From contig JAJTHE010000023.1 in NCBI GenBank assembly GCA_021298815.1, positions 17,108 to 81,107 on the forward strand: a stretch of DNA of 64,000 bases, given 5' to 3'. This document shows positions 1 to 8,688 of the stretch, one piece after another. Position 1 is the stretch's first letter, and each line of letters opens with the position of its first letter. Below the pieces are notes generated by a model. That model did no database searches. It saw nothing but the letters and a program-made list of their open reading frames with translations, and was not told the origin of the DNA. The position numbers were made by a program, and so were the translations under genes. Origin of the DNA: Betaproteobacteria bacterium. GTDB lineage: Bacteria > Pseudomonadota > Gammaproteobacteria > Burkholderiales > CAIKXV01.

Positions 1-534
1 GTCGGCTGCGTTCTGCTCCTTCAGCCGGCCCATCCCGGCGAGCACGTTGTCCAGCCGGTCGGCGACCTCGCGCACGCCGTTCATCGCGGCCTGCGTCGCC
101 TCGTCGCGGTCGAGCAGCCGGCGCGTGCCGGCCTGGGCGATCACCTGCTGCAACGCGCGCTGGTACTCCTCCCAGTCGCGGTCGAAGGCTGCGAGGAATT
201 CCTTGCCTTTCTCCGTGACGAACAGCGGCCGTGCCTTCGCCACGTGGTCCTTCACCGACGCGCTGTACTTCTGCATCGTCGCCACCTGCGCATCGCGCTC
301 GGCCTGTGTGGTGGCGAGCAGGAAGTTCCCGCGTGCCCGGCCAATGGTGATCAGCGCGATGTTGGCTTCCTTGACATGCGACAGCCCGAGCACCTCGCGC
401 TCTTACATCTGGGTATTGAGCTCGTTGATGTGGCCGGTGTTGCGCAGGCCGATCACCCCGACGACGATGCTGATGGACGTGACCAGAAGGAGGCCCGCGA
501 CCAGGCGGACGCCGATCTTGAAATTGGAGAACAT
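1..534 (-). pseudogene. Methyl-accepting chemotaxis protein, 5' part, interrupted by a stop codon
   Basis: Reading leftward from an ATG at 534, the product begins MFSNFKIGVRLVAG and continues into one membrane helix (about residues 10-33) and a four-helix-bundle sensor domain of the 4HB_MCP type (INELNTQM, then EREVLGLSHVKEANIALI). Receptors of this family normally have Tyr in the motif MYEREVLGLSH. Here that codon is TAA (405-403, codon 44). The frame stays open on both sides of the stop and runs off the left edge, so only the sensor part is visible. If real, the stop removes the receptor; a C-to-A change or sequencing error in one TAC codon would explain it. The family is clear, the ligand is unknown. 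Confidence 0.8.
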
Positions 535-660
535 GTCGAGTCCTTGCAGGGGACGAAGCGGCACGACGGCAGCCCGGGTTGCGGGGGGCTGCCTCGCATG
601 CGCCGGTAGGAGGGGCGCTGCGCGTGCCGATGGAGACGCCTCTAACGGCGCTGCACCGGC

Positions 661-1570
661 TTACTTGAGCACGATCCCGTGTTCGGGTAGCGCCATGTTG
701 TCGGCGAGGAAGTCGACGAAGCTGCGCACCTTCGCCGACAGGTGCCGCCGGATCAGGTAGACCGCCTGGATGTCGAGCGGCGCCGGCGGGTACGCCGGAA
801 GGACCACTTCGAGCTCCCCGCGGGCGATCGCATCGCTGGTGGGAAACAGCGGATGCATCGCGATGGCCGCGCCCCCCGATGCTGGCGGCCACCATCAGCT
901 CGCCGTTGTTCGAGCGCAGCGGGCCGTGTGCCGGAACCAGGTACGACCCGTCGGGCCCGATCAGTTCCCATTCGACGCCGCCGCGCGTATGGACGTACCC
1001 CAGGCAGAGATGGTGCTGCAGGTCGGCCGGCGTGCCTGGCCGTCCGTACCGGCCGAGGTAGGCGGGCGATGCGACCGGCCTCAGGGAGGCGGAGGCCAGG
1101 CGGCGGGCGACCAGCGTGAACCGGACCTCGCGCGTGATGCGGATCGCGAGGTCGAAGTTCTCCTCGACCAGGTCGACCTGCCGGTCCACCAGCGTGATGT
1201 CCACGACGAGTTCGGGATGGGTTTCGCAGAAACGTGCGATCAGCGGGCCGAGGTAGCGGGCACCGAACACCACCGGCGCACTTGTCCGCAGCACGCTGCT
1301 GATCTGTTCCATGGCCGAGGACGCGAGTTCCTCGGCGGCATCGACCTCCGCGGGGATCGCGATGCAGCGATCCAGGTAGTTCCGTCCGGCATCGGTGAGG
1401 TTCAGGCGCCGTGTCGTGCGCTGCAGCAGCCGGGTAGCGAGGTGGTTCTCGAGTTCGCCCACCAGCCGCGAGGTCGCGGTCGTCGACAGGCCGAGCCGCT
1501 CCGAGGCGCGCGCGACGCTGGGGGAGTCGACCACCTGGGCGAATACCCGCCTGGCGAGAAGACGATCCAT
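661..1570 (-). pseudogene. LysR-family transcriptional regulator, frameshifted
   Basis: The ATG at 1570 opens an N-terminal winged helix-turn-helix (MDRLLARRVFAQVV, then LGLSTTATSRLVGELE and TTRRLNLTDAG), followed by a LysR effector-binding domain (APVVFGARYLGPLIARF, CLGYVHTRGGVEW). After ASIGG, at the six C's of 872-877 (G6 on the coding strand), the frame shifts by one base. The C-terminal 65 residues (MHPLFPTSDAIARG to the stop at 661) lie in another frame. With five G's the protein would be a normal 302-303 residues. It is divergent from the dioxygenase relic at 1711, the classic LysR-target arrangement. Either a homopolymer sequencing error or a true inactivation. Confidence 0.8.
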
Positions 1571-1710
1571 GCCCCGAACATCCCGCAAACCGGGATGCTC
1601 TATCCCTGAAGGGCCTCTTCATCCGCCTGACTTGGACAAAGACACTACTGGCACGGGCTACAGTCTTGCGTGATCGGGGTCCTTCTGGTGCATCGCGCGA
1701 GGTCGATCCC

Positions 1711-2245
1711 TTGAACGGAAGGTTGCCGACGCTGTTCGTTTCCCACGGTGCGGCGACGCTTGCGCTCGACCGCGCAGGGGAAGCGCCGAGCCATGGTGGC
1801 CTGGCTGCGGCACTTGCCGACATCGGGCGCGAGATCCGCGCGTCTGGCCGGGCGCGTGCATGAACCGCTGGCCGGGGCCGGGATCGCGGCGGGCATCGAC
1901 CTCGGCCAGGGGTTCGACCACGGTGCCTGGGTGCCGCTGCTGCACCTTTACCCGCGCGCCGACGTGCCGGTGTTGTAGATGCCGCTGCAGCCCGCGGCGG
2001 AATCGCCCTGGGCGCGTGCCTTCGCCGACTGGATCGGAGCGTCGCTGGTGGCCGGCGACACCGAAGTCCTGCCCGACTGGCGCGCCCGGGGTCCCGAGGC
2101 CGAGCTCAACCATCCGACCGCCGACCACCTGCTGCCGCTGTTCATCGCGCTCGGTGCGGCCGGTGAATCCTGGTCTGCGCGCCGGCTGTTCCAGGGCAGC
2201 ATCATGGGCGCGCTCGCGCTCGACTGCTGGGCCTTCGACAGCTGA
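1711..2245 (+). pseudogene. Relic of a DODA-type extradiol ring-cleavage dioxygenase
   Basis: Three fragments resemble LigB/DODA dioxygenases (aromatic ring opening, Zn or Fe, about 260 residues). The N-terminal piece LPTLFVSHGAATLALD starts at a TTG near 1711. A middle piece in another frame (AGIAAGIDLG, FDHGAWVPLLHLYP) ends at a TAG at 1976-1978 where relatives have Gln (PVLQMPLQP). The C-terminal piece in the same frame as the middle ends near DHLLPLFIALGAAG. The central segment with the SAHW region and the segment after LQP are missing. Frameshift, nonsense codon and deletions together rule out a single sequencing error. It probably was the target of the divergent LysR gene. Confidence 0.78.
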
Positions 2246-2264
2246 AGTCGCGCGGCCGCTGCGG

Positions 2265-4001
2265 TCAGTAGATGTCCGGATCCGGCATCGTGCCCGGCTG
2301 CTGCAGGAAGTCGAAGTCGCAACCGAGCGGCGCCTGGGTCACGTGCGCCGAGAACATCCGGCCATAGCCGCGTGCGAAGCGCGGGGGCGGCGCGACCCAT
2401 GCCGCGCGGCGCCGGTCGAGTTCCGCGTCCGGCACCTGCAGGTGCAGCCGGCGGCCGGCGACATCCAGCTCGATCATGTCGCCGTCGCGCACCAGTGCGA
2501 GCGGGCCACCGATGAACGCCTCGGGTGCGACATGCAGCACGCAGGTGCCGTAGTGGGTGCCGCTCATGCGCGCATCCGAGATGCGCACCATGTCGCGGAT
2601 GCCCTTCGCCAGCACCTTCTTCGGGATCGGCAGGTTGCCCCACTCCGGGAAGCCCGGGCCGCCGAGCGGGCCGGCGTTCTTCAGCACCAGCACCGAGCGT
2701 TCGTCGACATCGAGCGACGGGTCGTCGATGCGCTTCATCATGTCGACCATGTCCTCGAACACCACGGCCGGGCCGGTGTGCTGCATCAGCGCCGGGTCGG
2801 CGGCGGCCGGCTTGATCACCGCGCCATCCGGAGCCAGGTTGCCGTAGAGCACGGCCAGTGCGCCGTGTTCGCTGATCGGCCGGTCGGCGGCGCGGATGAT
2901 GTCCTCGCTGCCCGGGGTCACCCGCGCGCCGGCGATGTTCTCGCCCAGCGTGCGGCCGGTGACCGTCGGTGCCGACAGGTCGAGGTGGGACGCGATGCGC
3001 GAGAGCAGCGCACGCAGGCCGCCCGCGTAGTGGAAGTCCTCCATCAGGTAGTCGCCCGAGGGCATCAGGTTGACCAGCACCCGGATGTCCCGTGCGCGCG
3101 CATCGAGGTCGTCCAGGGTCAGGTCGATGCCGGCGCGGCGCGCCAGCGCGACCAGGTGCACCGCGCAGTTGGTCGAGCCGCCGAGCGCCATGTAGGTGGC
3201 GACGGCATTGCCGACCGCTGCCGCAGTCATGATGCGCGACGGCTTCAGGTCTTCCCACACCATGCCGACGATGCGTTCGCCACAGTCGGCGGCCATGCGC
3301 GGATGCGCGGCGTCATCGGCCGGGATGCTGGTCGCACCCGGCAGGCAGAAGCCGAGCACCTCGGCGATCGAGGTCATCGTCGAGGCGGTGCCCATCGTGT
3401 TGCAGGTGCCGTGGCTGCGGCACATCGCCGCCTCGAGGTCGATCCAGTCCTGGGCGCTGATCTTCCCGGCGCGCAGTTCGTCGTAGTAGGCGCGGGTATG
3501 GGTGCCGACGCCGACCTTCACGCCCTTGAAGTGGCCGTTCAACTGCGGGCCGGCCGGCAGGTAGATCGCCGGGATGTCCATGCTGATCGCGCCCAGCAGC
3601 AGGCCGGGCGTGGTCTTGTCGCAGCCACCCATCAGTACCGCGCCATCCACTGGGTGCGAGCGCAGCAGCTCCTCGCATTCCATCGCCAGCAGGTTGCGGT
3701 AGAGCATGGTGGTCGGCTTGACCATCACCTCGCCCAGCGACAGCGCCGGCATCTCGATCGGGAAGCCGCCGGCGGCGAGCACGCCGCGCTTCACGCTTTC
3801 CGCGCGCTCGCGCAGGTGCAGGTGGCAGGTGGAGATCTCGCTCCAGGTGTTGACGATGCCGATGATCGGCCGCCCCATCACCTCTTCGCGCCGGACGCCC
3901 ACCTGCTGCATCCGGCTGCGGTGCGAGAAGCCGCGCGTGTCGCCGGTGCCGAACCAGCGCCAGCTGCGCAACTGTTCACGGGTCCTGCGGGGTGCGTCCA
4001 T
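2265..4001 (-). CDS. IlvD/Edd-family dehydratase, L-arabinonate dehydratase-like
   Basis: A 578-residue protein of the dihydroxy-acid/sugar-acid dehydratase family, which removes water from 2,3-dihydroxy acids to give 2-keto acids. Visible motifs are GRPIIGIVNTWSEISTCH (C59), GGCDKTTPG (C127) and SHGTCNTMGTAST (C200), the three cysteine positions that hold the [2Fe-2S] cluster in L-arabinonate dehydratase, plus the C-terminal SDARMSGTHYG. The length fits sugar-acid dehydratases, although the family also includes IlvD, so the substrate is inferred. It is last in an operon behind the binding-protein gene, 9 bases downstream, which suggests uptake and breakdown of an acid substrate. The cytoplasmic location is inferred from the absence of a signal peptide. 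Confidence 0.88.
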   Translation of the reverse strand: MDAPRRTREQLRSWRWFGTGDTRGFSHRSRMQQVGVRREEVMGRPIIGIVNTWSEISTCHLHLRERAESVKRGVLAAGGFPIEMPALSLGEVMVKPTTMLYRNLLAMECEELLRSHPVDGAVLMGGCDKTTPGLLLGAISMDIPAIYLPAGPQLNGHFKGVKVGVGTHTRAYYDELRAGKISAQDWIDLEAAMCRSHGTCNTMGTASTMTSIAEVLGFCLPGATSIPADDAAHPRMAADCGERIVGMVWEDLKPSRIMTAAAVGNAVATYMALGGSTNCAVHLVALARRAGIDLTLDDLDARARDIRVLVNLMPSGDYLMEDFHYAGGLRALLSRIASHLDLSAPTVTGRTLGENIAGARVTPGSEDIIRAADRPISEHGALAVLYGNLAPDGAVIKPAAADPALMQHTGPAVVFEDMVDMMKRIDDPSLDVDERSVLVLKNAGPLGGPGFPEWGNLPIPKKVLAKGIRDMVRISDARMSGTHYGTCVLHVAPEAFIGGPLALVRDGDMIELDVAGRRLHLQVPDAELDRRRAAWVAPPPRFARGYGRMFSAHVTQAPLGCDFDFLQQPGTMPDPDIY

Positions 4002-4010
4002 GGCGGGTCC

Positions 4011-5015
4011 TCAGTCGAGCACGATCTTCAGTTGCCGGATCAGCGCGTCCATCGACTGGTAGTCGCGCTTGATGAAGGCCGCCAGTTCTTCCGGCGTACC
4101 CGGCGACACCTCGATGCCCTGCAGCTTGAACCGGTCCCTCACTTCCGGGGTGTTCGCGGCGCGCCCGATGTCCGTCGCGACACGGTCGATGACCTCGCGC
4201 GGCGTGCCGGCCGGCGCGAAGTAGGCGAACCAGGCGATCACGTCGAAGCCGGGGAAGCCGCTCTCGGCGACGGTCGGGATGTCCGGGCCGCCGGGCCAGC
4301 GCTTCTCGCTGGTGACCGCGATCGGGCGCATCTTGCCGGCGTCGATGAACGGCTTGGAGACGATCGGCGCGGTGAACGAGATCGTCACGTGGCCTGCCAT
4401 CTGGTCGACCACCAGCGGCCCGGCGCCCTTGTAGGCGACATGGATCAGGTTCGCCTTCGCGCGCGACATGAACAGCTCGCCCGCCAGGTGCGACGGCGTG
4501 CCGGCGCCGGGCGAGCCGAAGGTGATCTCGCCCGGACGTGCCCGGGCGAGCGCGATCAGGTCCTTCACCGTCTTCGCCGGCAGCGCCGGATGGGTCAGGA
4601 TCATGTTCGGCGAGGTGGCGCCCATCGCGATCGGCGCGAAGTCGCGGAACGGATCGTAGGGCAGCTTTCGATACAGGCTGAGGTTGGCGGTCAGCGAGTT
4701 GTTGGCGATCAGCAGGGTGTAGCCGTCGGGCGTCGCCCGTGCGGCGATCTCGGCACCCAGGTTGCCGCCGGCGCCCGCGCGGTTCTCGATCACCACCGGC
4801 TGGCCGAGCAGCGCGGGCAGGCGGATGTTCATCGTGCGCGCGACGATGTCGTTGCCGCCACCGGGCGGGAACGGCACGATCAGGCGGATCGGCTTCGCCG
4901 GCCATGCCTGGGCGGTGGCGACGGTGGCGGACGACAGCAGGGTTGCGGTGGCGACGGTGGCGAGCGCCGCCAGGACCTGCCGCGCCGAATGGCGCATGTG
5001 CGAGGGTGCGGACAT
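4011..5015 (-). CDS. Bug/TctC-family tricarboxylate-type periplasmic binding protein
   Basis: A 334-residue periplasmic solute-binding protein. The ATG at 5015 follows a strong ribosome site (GGGAGGAG), and the product starts with a signal peptide cleaved near ATAQA-WPAKP. The family signatures follow: PIRLIVPFPPGGGNDIVAR, VVIENRAGAGGN, DGYTLL and a C-terminal helix region. Bug proteins are very abundant in Burkholderiales and usually bind carboxylated ligands; many work without a local TctAB membrane pair, and none is seen here. It lies between a flavin reductase and a sugar-acid dehydratase gene, so the ligand may be the dehydratase substrate or a precursor (inference). Confidence 0.92.
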   Translation of the reverse strand: MSAPSHMRHSARQVLAALATVATATLLSSATVATAQAWPAKPIRLIVPFPPGGGNDIVARTMNIRLPALLGQPVVIENRAGAGGNLGAEIAARATPDGYTLLIANNSLTANLSLYRKLPYDPFRDFAPIAMGATSPNMILTHPALPAKTVKDLIALARARPGEITFGSPGAGTPSHLAGELFMSRAKANLIHVAYKGAGPLVVDQMAGHVTISFTAPIVSKPFIDAGKMRPIAVTSEKRWPGGPDIPTVAESGFPGFDVIAWFAYFAPAGTPREVIDRVATDIGRAANTPEVRDRFKLQGIEVSPGTPEELAAFIKRDYQSMDALIRQLKIVLD

Positions 5016-5113
5016 CTGTTCTCCTCCCGGTTGCAGCCGGTGGGCTCCGCAGCCGCCCCTGTCCCGGGGCGTGCGACGGCCGGCCGTGACGCTGACGGAT
5101 ACCTGGCTTGCAA

Positions 5114-5812
5114 CTACCTGCGGGTGGCCTTCGGCATCCCCGAAAGCGACGGGGTGTCTCCGACCTTCGACATGTCCGGACGGGCGACGCTGAAGATGTC
5201 CCCGAGCGGCGCATACAGCGAGCCGGACAGGCGTCCGACCGGATCGAGCAGCTTCGGGTCGACGCGCCCGTTCTTCCAGACCGACGGCGAGACGTGCACA
5301 TGCTCGATCTTCGCGATCACGATATGGGTGCGTCCGTCCTGGAAGATGTGCTTCACCTCGCACTCCAGGTGCGCCTTCGCCTCGCCGACGCGGTAGGGCT
5401 TGACCGTCTTCGACGGCACGGCGGTCAGCCCCGCCCATTCGAACTCGTCCTGGTCGCGCGGCCATTCGCCCGAGGTGAAGCTCATCTTCTCGAGCAGGTC
5501 CATGGTCACGATGTTGGCCACGAACTGCGGCACCTCGCGGATGTTCTTCACGCTGTCCTTCTCGCCGGTGGAGCCGAACGCACAGTAGAACGGTTCCGAG
5601 CCCATCAGGTTGAAGTACGAGTACGGCGCGACGTTGCGCACGCCAGCGGCGGAGATGGTGGAGATCCAGCCCACCGGGCGCGGCACCACCAGCGCGGTCA
5701 GCAGCAGGTAGAAGTCGCGCGGGGAGAGCGTGTCGGGGCCGAGTTCCAGGGCTTCGGTGAGCACGTCGGGGACGCCGGGCGCGTTCTTCGGGTTGCCGGG
5801 GGTGACGCTCAT
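5114..5812 (-). CDS. Flavin reductase-like / FMN-binding split-barrel protein
   Basis: A 232-residue protein of the flavin reductase domain family (PF01613 type). Typical features are RPVGWISTISAAGVRNVAPYSYFNLMGSEPFYCAFG near residues 44-80 and FVANIVTMDLLEKM (the N-V/I segment that contacts FMN), followed by EFEWAGLTAVPS. Such proteins either feed reduced flavin to a monooxygenase or act in flavin-dependent reactions; no partner oxygenase is adjacent. It is the first gene of the leftward operon with the Bug protein (98-base gap) and the IlvD-type dehydratase. Confidence 0.85.
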   Translation of the reverse strand: MSVTPGNPKNAPGVPDVLTEALELGPDTLSPRDFYLLLTALVVPRPVGWISTISAAGVRNVAPYSYFNLMGSEPFYCAFGSTGEKDSVKNIREVPQFVANIVTMDLLEKMSFTSGEWPRDQDEFEWAGLTAVPSKTVKPYRVGEAKAHLECEVKHIFQDGRTHIVIAKIEHVHVSPSVWKNGRVDPKLLDPVGRLSGSLYAPLGDIFSVARPDMSKVGDTPSLSGMPKATRR

Positions 5813-5902
5813 GTTGCGCTCGCTCCTCGTTCGTTCGGGCTCAGCCGGCCATGGACGACCATGCGTGGGACGGGAGCATACAGCAGCCGGCGCGGCCGGT
5901 TG

Positions 5903-7573
5903 CTACTGGCAGGACGGCGTGTGCGTTACGCCGAGATACTGGCCGCCGAGCGAGAAGCGCATGCCGATGCGTTCGCCGCAGTAGTAGTCTTCATGCCACA
6001 GTGTGATCGTGCTGGCGCCGTCGTATGCCGCCTGTTGCGGCGCCCATGCTTCGCCGCGGTAGGTGAGCGCGGTGAACGCTACGGGACCCAGCGCCGGCTG
6101 CCCGGACGTGAACGTCCATTCGTAGGGACGGTAGGTGGAATTGCAGCTGCCGGACAGGCACTGGGCCCAGGGTGCGATCAGTGAGCGGACCGTCCAGGTG
6201 CCCTCGACCGAGCAGCGGATCTCGACCTGCAGTCGTGTCGGGTCGAGCGGCGGCGACAGGAACGAGGCCACGGTCTGCTCGGTCTGGCCGGAGATCGTGA
6301 TCGGTGCCAGGTGCAGCAGGTTGTCCACGCTGGCGGCCGCGATCAGCGGCCGTCCGGGGTCCTGCGGGTCGAGGATCAGCGGGGTGAGCGCGGACACCGC
6401 GACCGGCCGCAGCGGGCGCGACCAGTCGTAGACGATGGTCGGCGAGAGGGTGCTGGTCTCGGTGCGGTTAAGCCGTGCGAAGCGGCCGTCCGGCGCGACG
6501 GCATAGCGGTCGCTGGCAGCCGACAGCGTGTAGCCGTAGCGACCCGTATTGCGATAGGACATGTCGGCCGAGCATCCGGCATAGGCAAGTTCGCGACGGT
6601 CGACCTGCAGCGAGATGCGCGCGACCTGTTCGACGCCCCCGGTGCCGGTGGCCACTGCATCGTAGACCGGCGCGAGCCGCAGGCCGTAGTCGACCAGCGC
6701 GCTGGCCGACCCGCGTTCATCGATCAGCGTGACGATGTCGGCCAGGCCCTGCGGACAGTCGCTGCGGGCGCGCCGGTCGACGAGGCAGCGCAGGCCAGCC
6801 TCGGGGTCGACCGGCATGCCGTCGATGGCATCCGGTGCATCGAACGCGCCGCCGGTGTCGAGCGTCGTCATCGGCTCGATCGGCTGCAGCAACAGGTTGA
6901 GCCGTTGCCAGCGCAGGCGCCCTGCATCGGGAAACGTCCATCCCGCTGGCAGTCCGGTCGCTACGCGCAGCGGGATGTACTGCGCGTGGAGGATGTGCGG
7001 CTGTGCGTCGAACAGCCTCGGATCGGCGAAGCTTGCCCGGCCGGACCTGTCCACGGACAGGGTCCAGACCAGGCGGCGCGCCGAGGCGCTGCCGCGCACG
7101 GTAACCTGCTGGTCGAATGCGAACGTCGCCTGTCCCAGCCCGCGCGACTGCAGCACCTCGCCCAAGTTGCGGACCAGCGCCGGGGCCTGGCCTGCGAGGT
7201 GGGTGCGGGCCTCGGCCAGCAGTTGCGACTGGGACATCGCATCGCCGAAGTCGCGCACGGCGACCTGGGCGATCGACGAGGCATCCGGCAGCAACTCGGC
7301 TGCACGATCCGTCGAGAGGCCGGTCGGCCCGAAGGTGAGGCTGCCGATGCGTGCGGTGACGGATGCGCCTCCGGGGCTGGCGACCTGGCTGACGACGAGC
7401 ATGCGCTGCGCGGAGCGGGGTGTCTGGGCGAAGGCCGTGCAGGCCGTCGCAGCGGCCAGCAGCAGCACCGCCAGACGCGAGGCTGCCCGGGCGATGGCGG
7501 CCGCTGCCTTGCGGGCGGATCGGCCGGAAGGCACGCGGGTGTCGAAGGCGGACGATGCAGGCGAATTGACCAT
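5903..7573 (-). CDS. Secreted protein of unknown function next to the CI-like repressor
   Basis: A 556-residue protein I do not recognise. The ATG at 7573 is preferred because longer in-frame versions would run into the repressor gene. Residues about 25-50 form a signal peptide (ARAASRLAVLLLAAATACTAFA-QTP). The mature part begins SAQRMLVVSQVAS and has several cysteines (GLRCLVD, SDCPQG, YAGCSAD, IRCSVEG, QCLSGSC, YYCGER, TPSCQ at the very end), as expected of a disulphide-bonded exported protein. No enzyme motif, membrane anchor or repeat is visible. It starts 61 bases after the repressor stop on the same strand and so is probably co-transcribed with it. An adhesin, an element surface protein or an effector are all possible; nothing in the sequence decides. 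Confidence 0.75.
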   Translation of the reverse strand: MVNSPASSAFDTRVPSGRSARKAAAAIARAASRLAVLLLAAATACTAFAQTPRSAQRMLVVSQVASPGGASVTARIGSLTFGPTGLSTDRAAELLPDASSIAQVAVRDFGDAMSQSQLLAEARTHLAGQAPALVRNLGEVLQSRGLGQATFAFDQQVTVRGSASARRLVWTLSVDRSGRASFADPRLFDAQPHILHAQYIPLRVATGLPAGWTFPDAGRLRWQRLNLLLQPIEPMTTLDTGGAFDAPDAIDGMPVDPEAGLRCLVDRRARSDCPQGLADIVTLIDERGSASALVDYGLRLAPVYDAVATGTGGVEQVARISLQVDRRELAYAGCSADMSYRNTGRYGYTLSAASDRYAVAPDGRFARLNRTETSTLSPTIVYDWSRPLRPVAVSALTPLILDPQDPGRPLIAAASVDNLLHLAPITISGQTEQTVASFLSPPLDPTRLQVEIRCSVEGTWTVRSLIAPWAQCLSGSCNSTYRPYEWTFTSGQPALGPVAFTALTYRGEAWAPQQAAYDGASTITLWHEDYYCGERIGMRFSLGGQYLGVTHTPSCQ

Positions 7574-7634
7574 GGCGTGATGCTGCGGGAGCGGTTCCGG
7601 ATGCGCGCGCGGCGGAATGCGCTGGTGCCGACGA

Positions 7635-8459
7635 TTACCCGTCCGTGCTGGTGTTGCTTTCGTGCAGTGCGCGGACCAGGCACAGCGGCCGCCCGCGCAG
7701 GATCGGCGAGCCGTCGAGCGCGTCCGCTTCGTCTGCGCCCAGGGCTGCGACGGTGATGTCGGTCGCGGCGTCGTCCCCGGCCGGCGCATCGATCCGGTAG
7801 CCCGTGTCGACCTGGCGCACCCGCCGCAGCATCGCAGGCGAGGTCGAGGAGAACTGCAGCAGGTACAGTCCGTCGCCGTTCCAGCGCGAATCGAGCCGGA
7901 CCACTACCTGGTCGCCCCGTCGGTATGCAGGTGCCATCGTATCGTCCTGGATGTCGACCAGCACGAGGGCGGTGCCGGTGCCGGACGCGTCCCCGAAGGC
8001 CGACGGATCGACCGCGATGCGCAGTGTCGACAGGCCATCGAATGCCGGTGCCGGAACGAGTTCGGCGAGCGCCGCGCGGCGCAGCGCCTGCGCGTCGACC
8101 AGGCGCGAGATATCGACCACCAGGCGCGGGCCCTCGGACAGCAGGTCGTCCGGGGCGAAGCCGTAGCGCTGCGCGAGATCGAGCAGCTTCTCGAGCGTGG
8201 GCCAGCCGGCGCCGGTCAGCCACTTGCGCGCCGCGGCGGGCGTGACGGCGCATACACGGGCGAGTTCCGTCGCGCGCGCCGCCGGCTCGCGCGGCACGTC
8301 GCTGCGCTGGTCGAGCAGCTGGTTCAGGTTGCGGGTGAACAGCTGCCGGAACCGCTCGTTGCTGGGCCGGCCGATCCGGCGTGCCGGCTCGCCGGGCGAG
8401 CCGGTTGCGGCCGCAGGTTCGGCAGGCGGGATCGGCTCGGCGTGCGGTCTGGAGGCCAT
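7635..8459 (-). CDS. CI-like repressor with inactive S24-type sensor domain
   Basis: A 274-residue regulator. Residues about 63-110 form a helix-turn-helix (ATELARVCAVTPAAARKWL, then TLEKLLDLAQRYGF). Residues about 164-225 match a LexA/CI-type peptidase fold (DDTMAPAYRRGDQVVV, then DGLYLLQF). In self-cleaving members the first motif has Ser (SMxP) and a later strand carries the catalytic Lys; here they read Thr174 and Arg212-Arg213. A flexible proline/alanine-rich N-terminus precedes the HTH. It is divergent from the flhD-flhC-tra-trb operon, across operator-like repeats. By position it matches SetR, the CI-like repressor that controls SetC/SetD in SXT/R391 elements, but an SOS-type cleavage response looks unlikely. 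Confidence 0.8.
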   Translation of the reverse strand: MASRPHAEPIPPAEPAAATGSPGEPARRIGRPSNERFRQLFTRNLNQLLDQRSDVPREPAARATELARVCAVTPAAARKWLTGAGWPTLEKLLDLAQRYGFAPDDLLSEGPRLVVDISRLVDAQALRRAALAELVPAPAFDGLSTLRIAVDPSAFGDASGTGTALVLVDIQDDTMAPAYRRGDQVVVRLDSRWNGDGLYLLQFSSTSPAMLRRVRQVDTGYRIDAPAGDDAATDITVAALGADEADALDGSPILRGRPLCLVRALHESNTSTDG

Positions 8460-8469
8460 CGCATCGATG

Positions 8470-8482
8470 ATACCGAAAGTAA
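8470..8482. promoter_or_regulatory. Operator-like dyad in front of the repressor gene
   Basis: ATACCGAAAGTAA, 11 bases before the repressor ATG. It shares ATACnnAAAGTA with the dyad at 8648, matching 10 of 13 positions. It could let the repressor control its own synthesis. This is a sequence inference only. Confidence 0.4.
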
Positions 8483-8626
8483 TGGTCGATATGAATCCGT
8501 TCCTGAACCTTCGCGATCGACGACCTTGTCTGTATGCAGGCAGACCGGAGACGGAGCTAAGAGATTCAATAAATCATAACGTTAAAAGCCATGCAGGCGA
8601 TCTTGTCGGGCGTCAGAGATCTGCAG

Positions 8627-8660
8627 AGACGAAAAGTGAAGGAGAAGATACTAAAAGTAT
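8627..8660. promoter_or_regulatory. Tandem operator-like sites abutting the -35 box
   Basis: A perfect inverted repeat ATACT-AAA-AGTAT (8648-8660) touches the first base of the TTGACA -35 box. A weaker copy AGACGAAAAGTG begins exactly 21 bases upstream (8627), two helical turns away and on the same face. This is the geometry expected for cooperative repressor binding that blocks the rightward promoter. Confidence 0.45.
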
Positions 8661-8688
8661 TGACAGGCGGCAGGCCGCTCGCTAGATT
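8660..8688 (+). promoter_or_regulatory. sigma70-type promoter of the flhD-flhC-tra-trb operon
   Basis: Perfect TTGACA at 8660-8665, a 17-base spacer, and TAGATT at 8683-8688. Transcription would start near 8695, about 115 bases before the FlhD-like start codon. This is the best-formed promoter I see in the window. Confidence 0.6.

Noticed and set aside
1860..5396. A rightward open frame of more than 1100 codons
   Set aside because: It is the Arg/His/Asp-rich antisense shadow of the dehydratase and Bug genes; high-GC DNA creates such frames. The minus-strand proteins have clear families.
7573..7789. Longer N-terminus for the secreted protein
   Set aside because: It would overlap the repressor gene and lacks a sensible signal-peptide context; the ATG at 7573 precedes a normal signal peptide.
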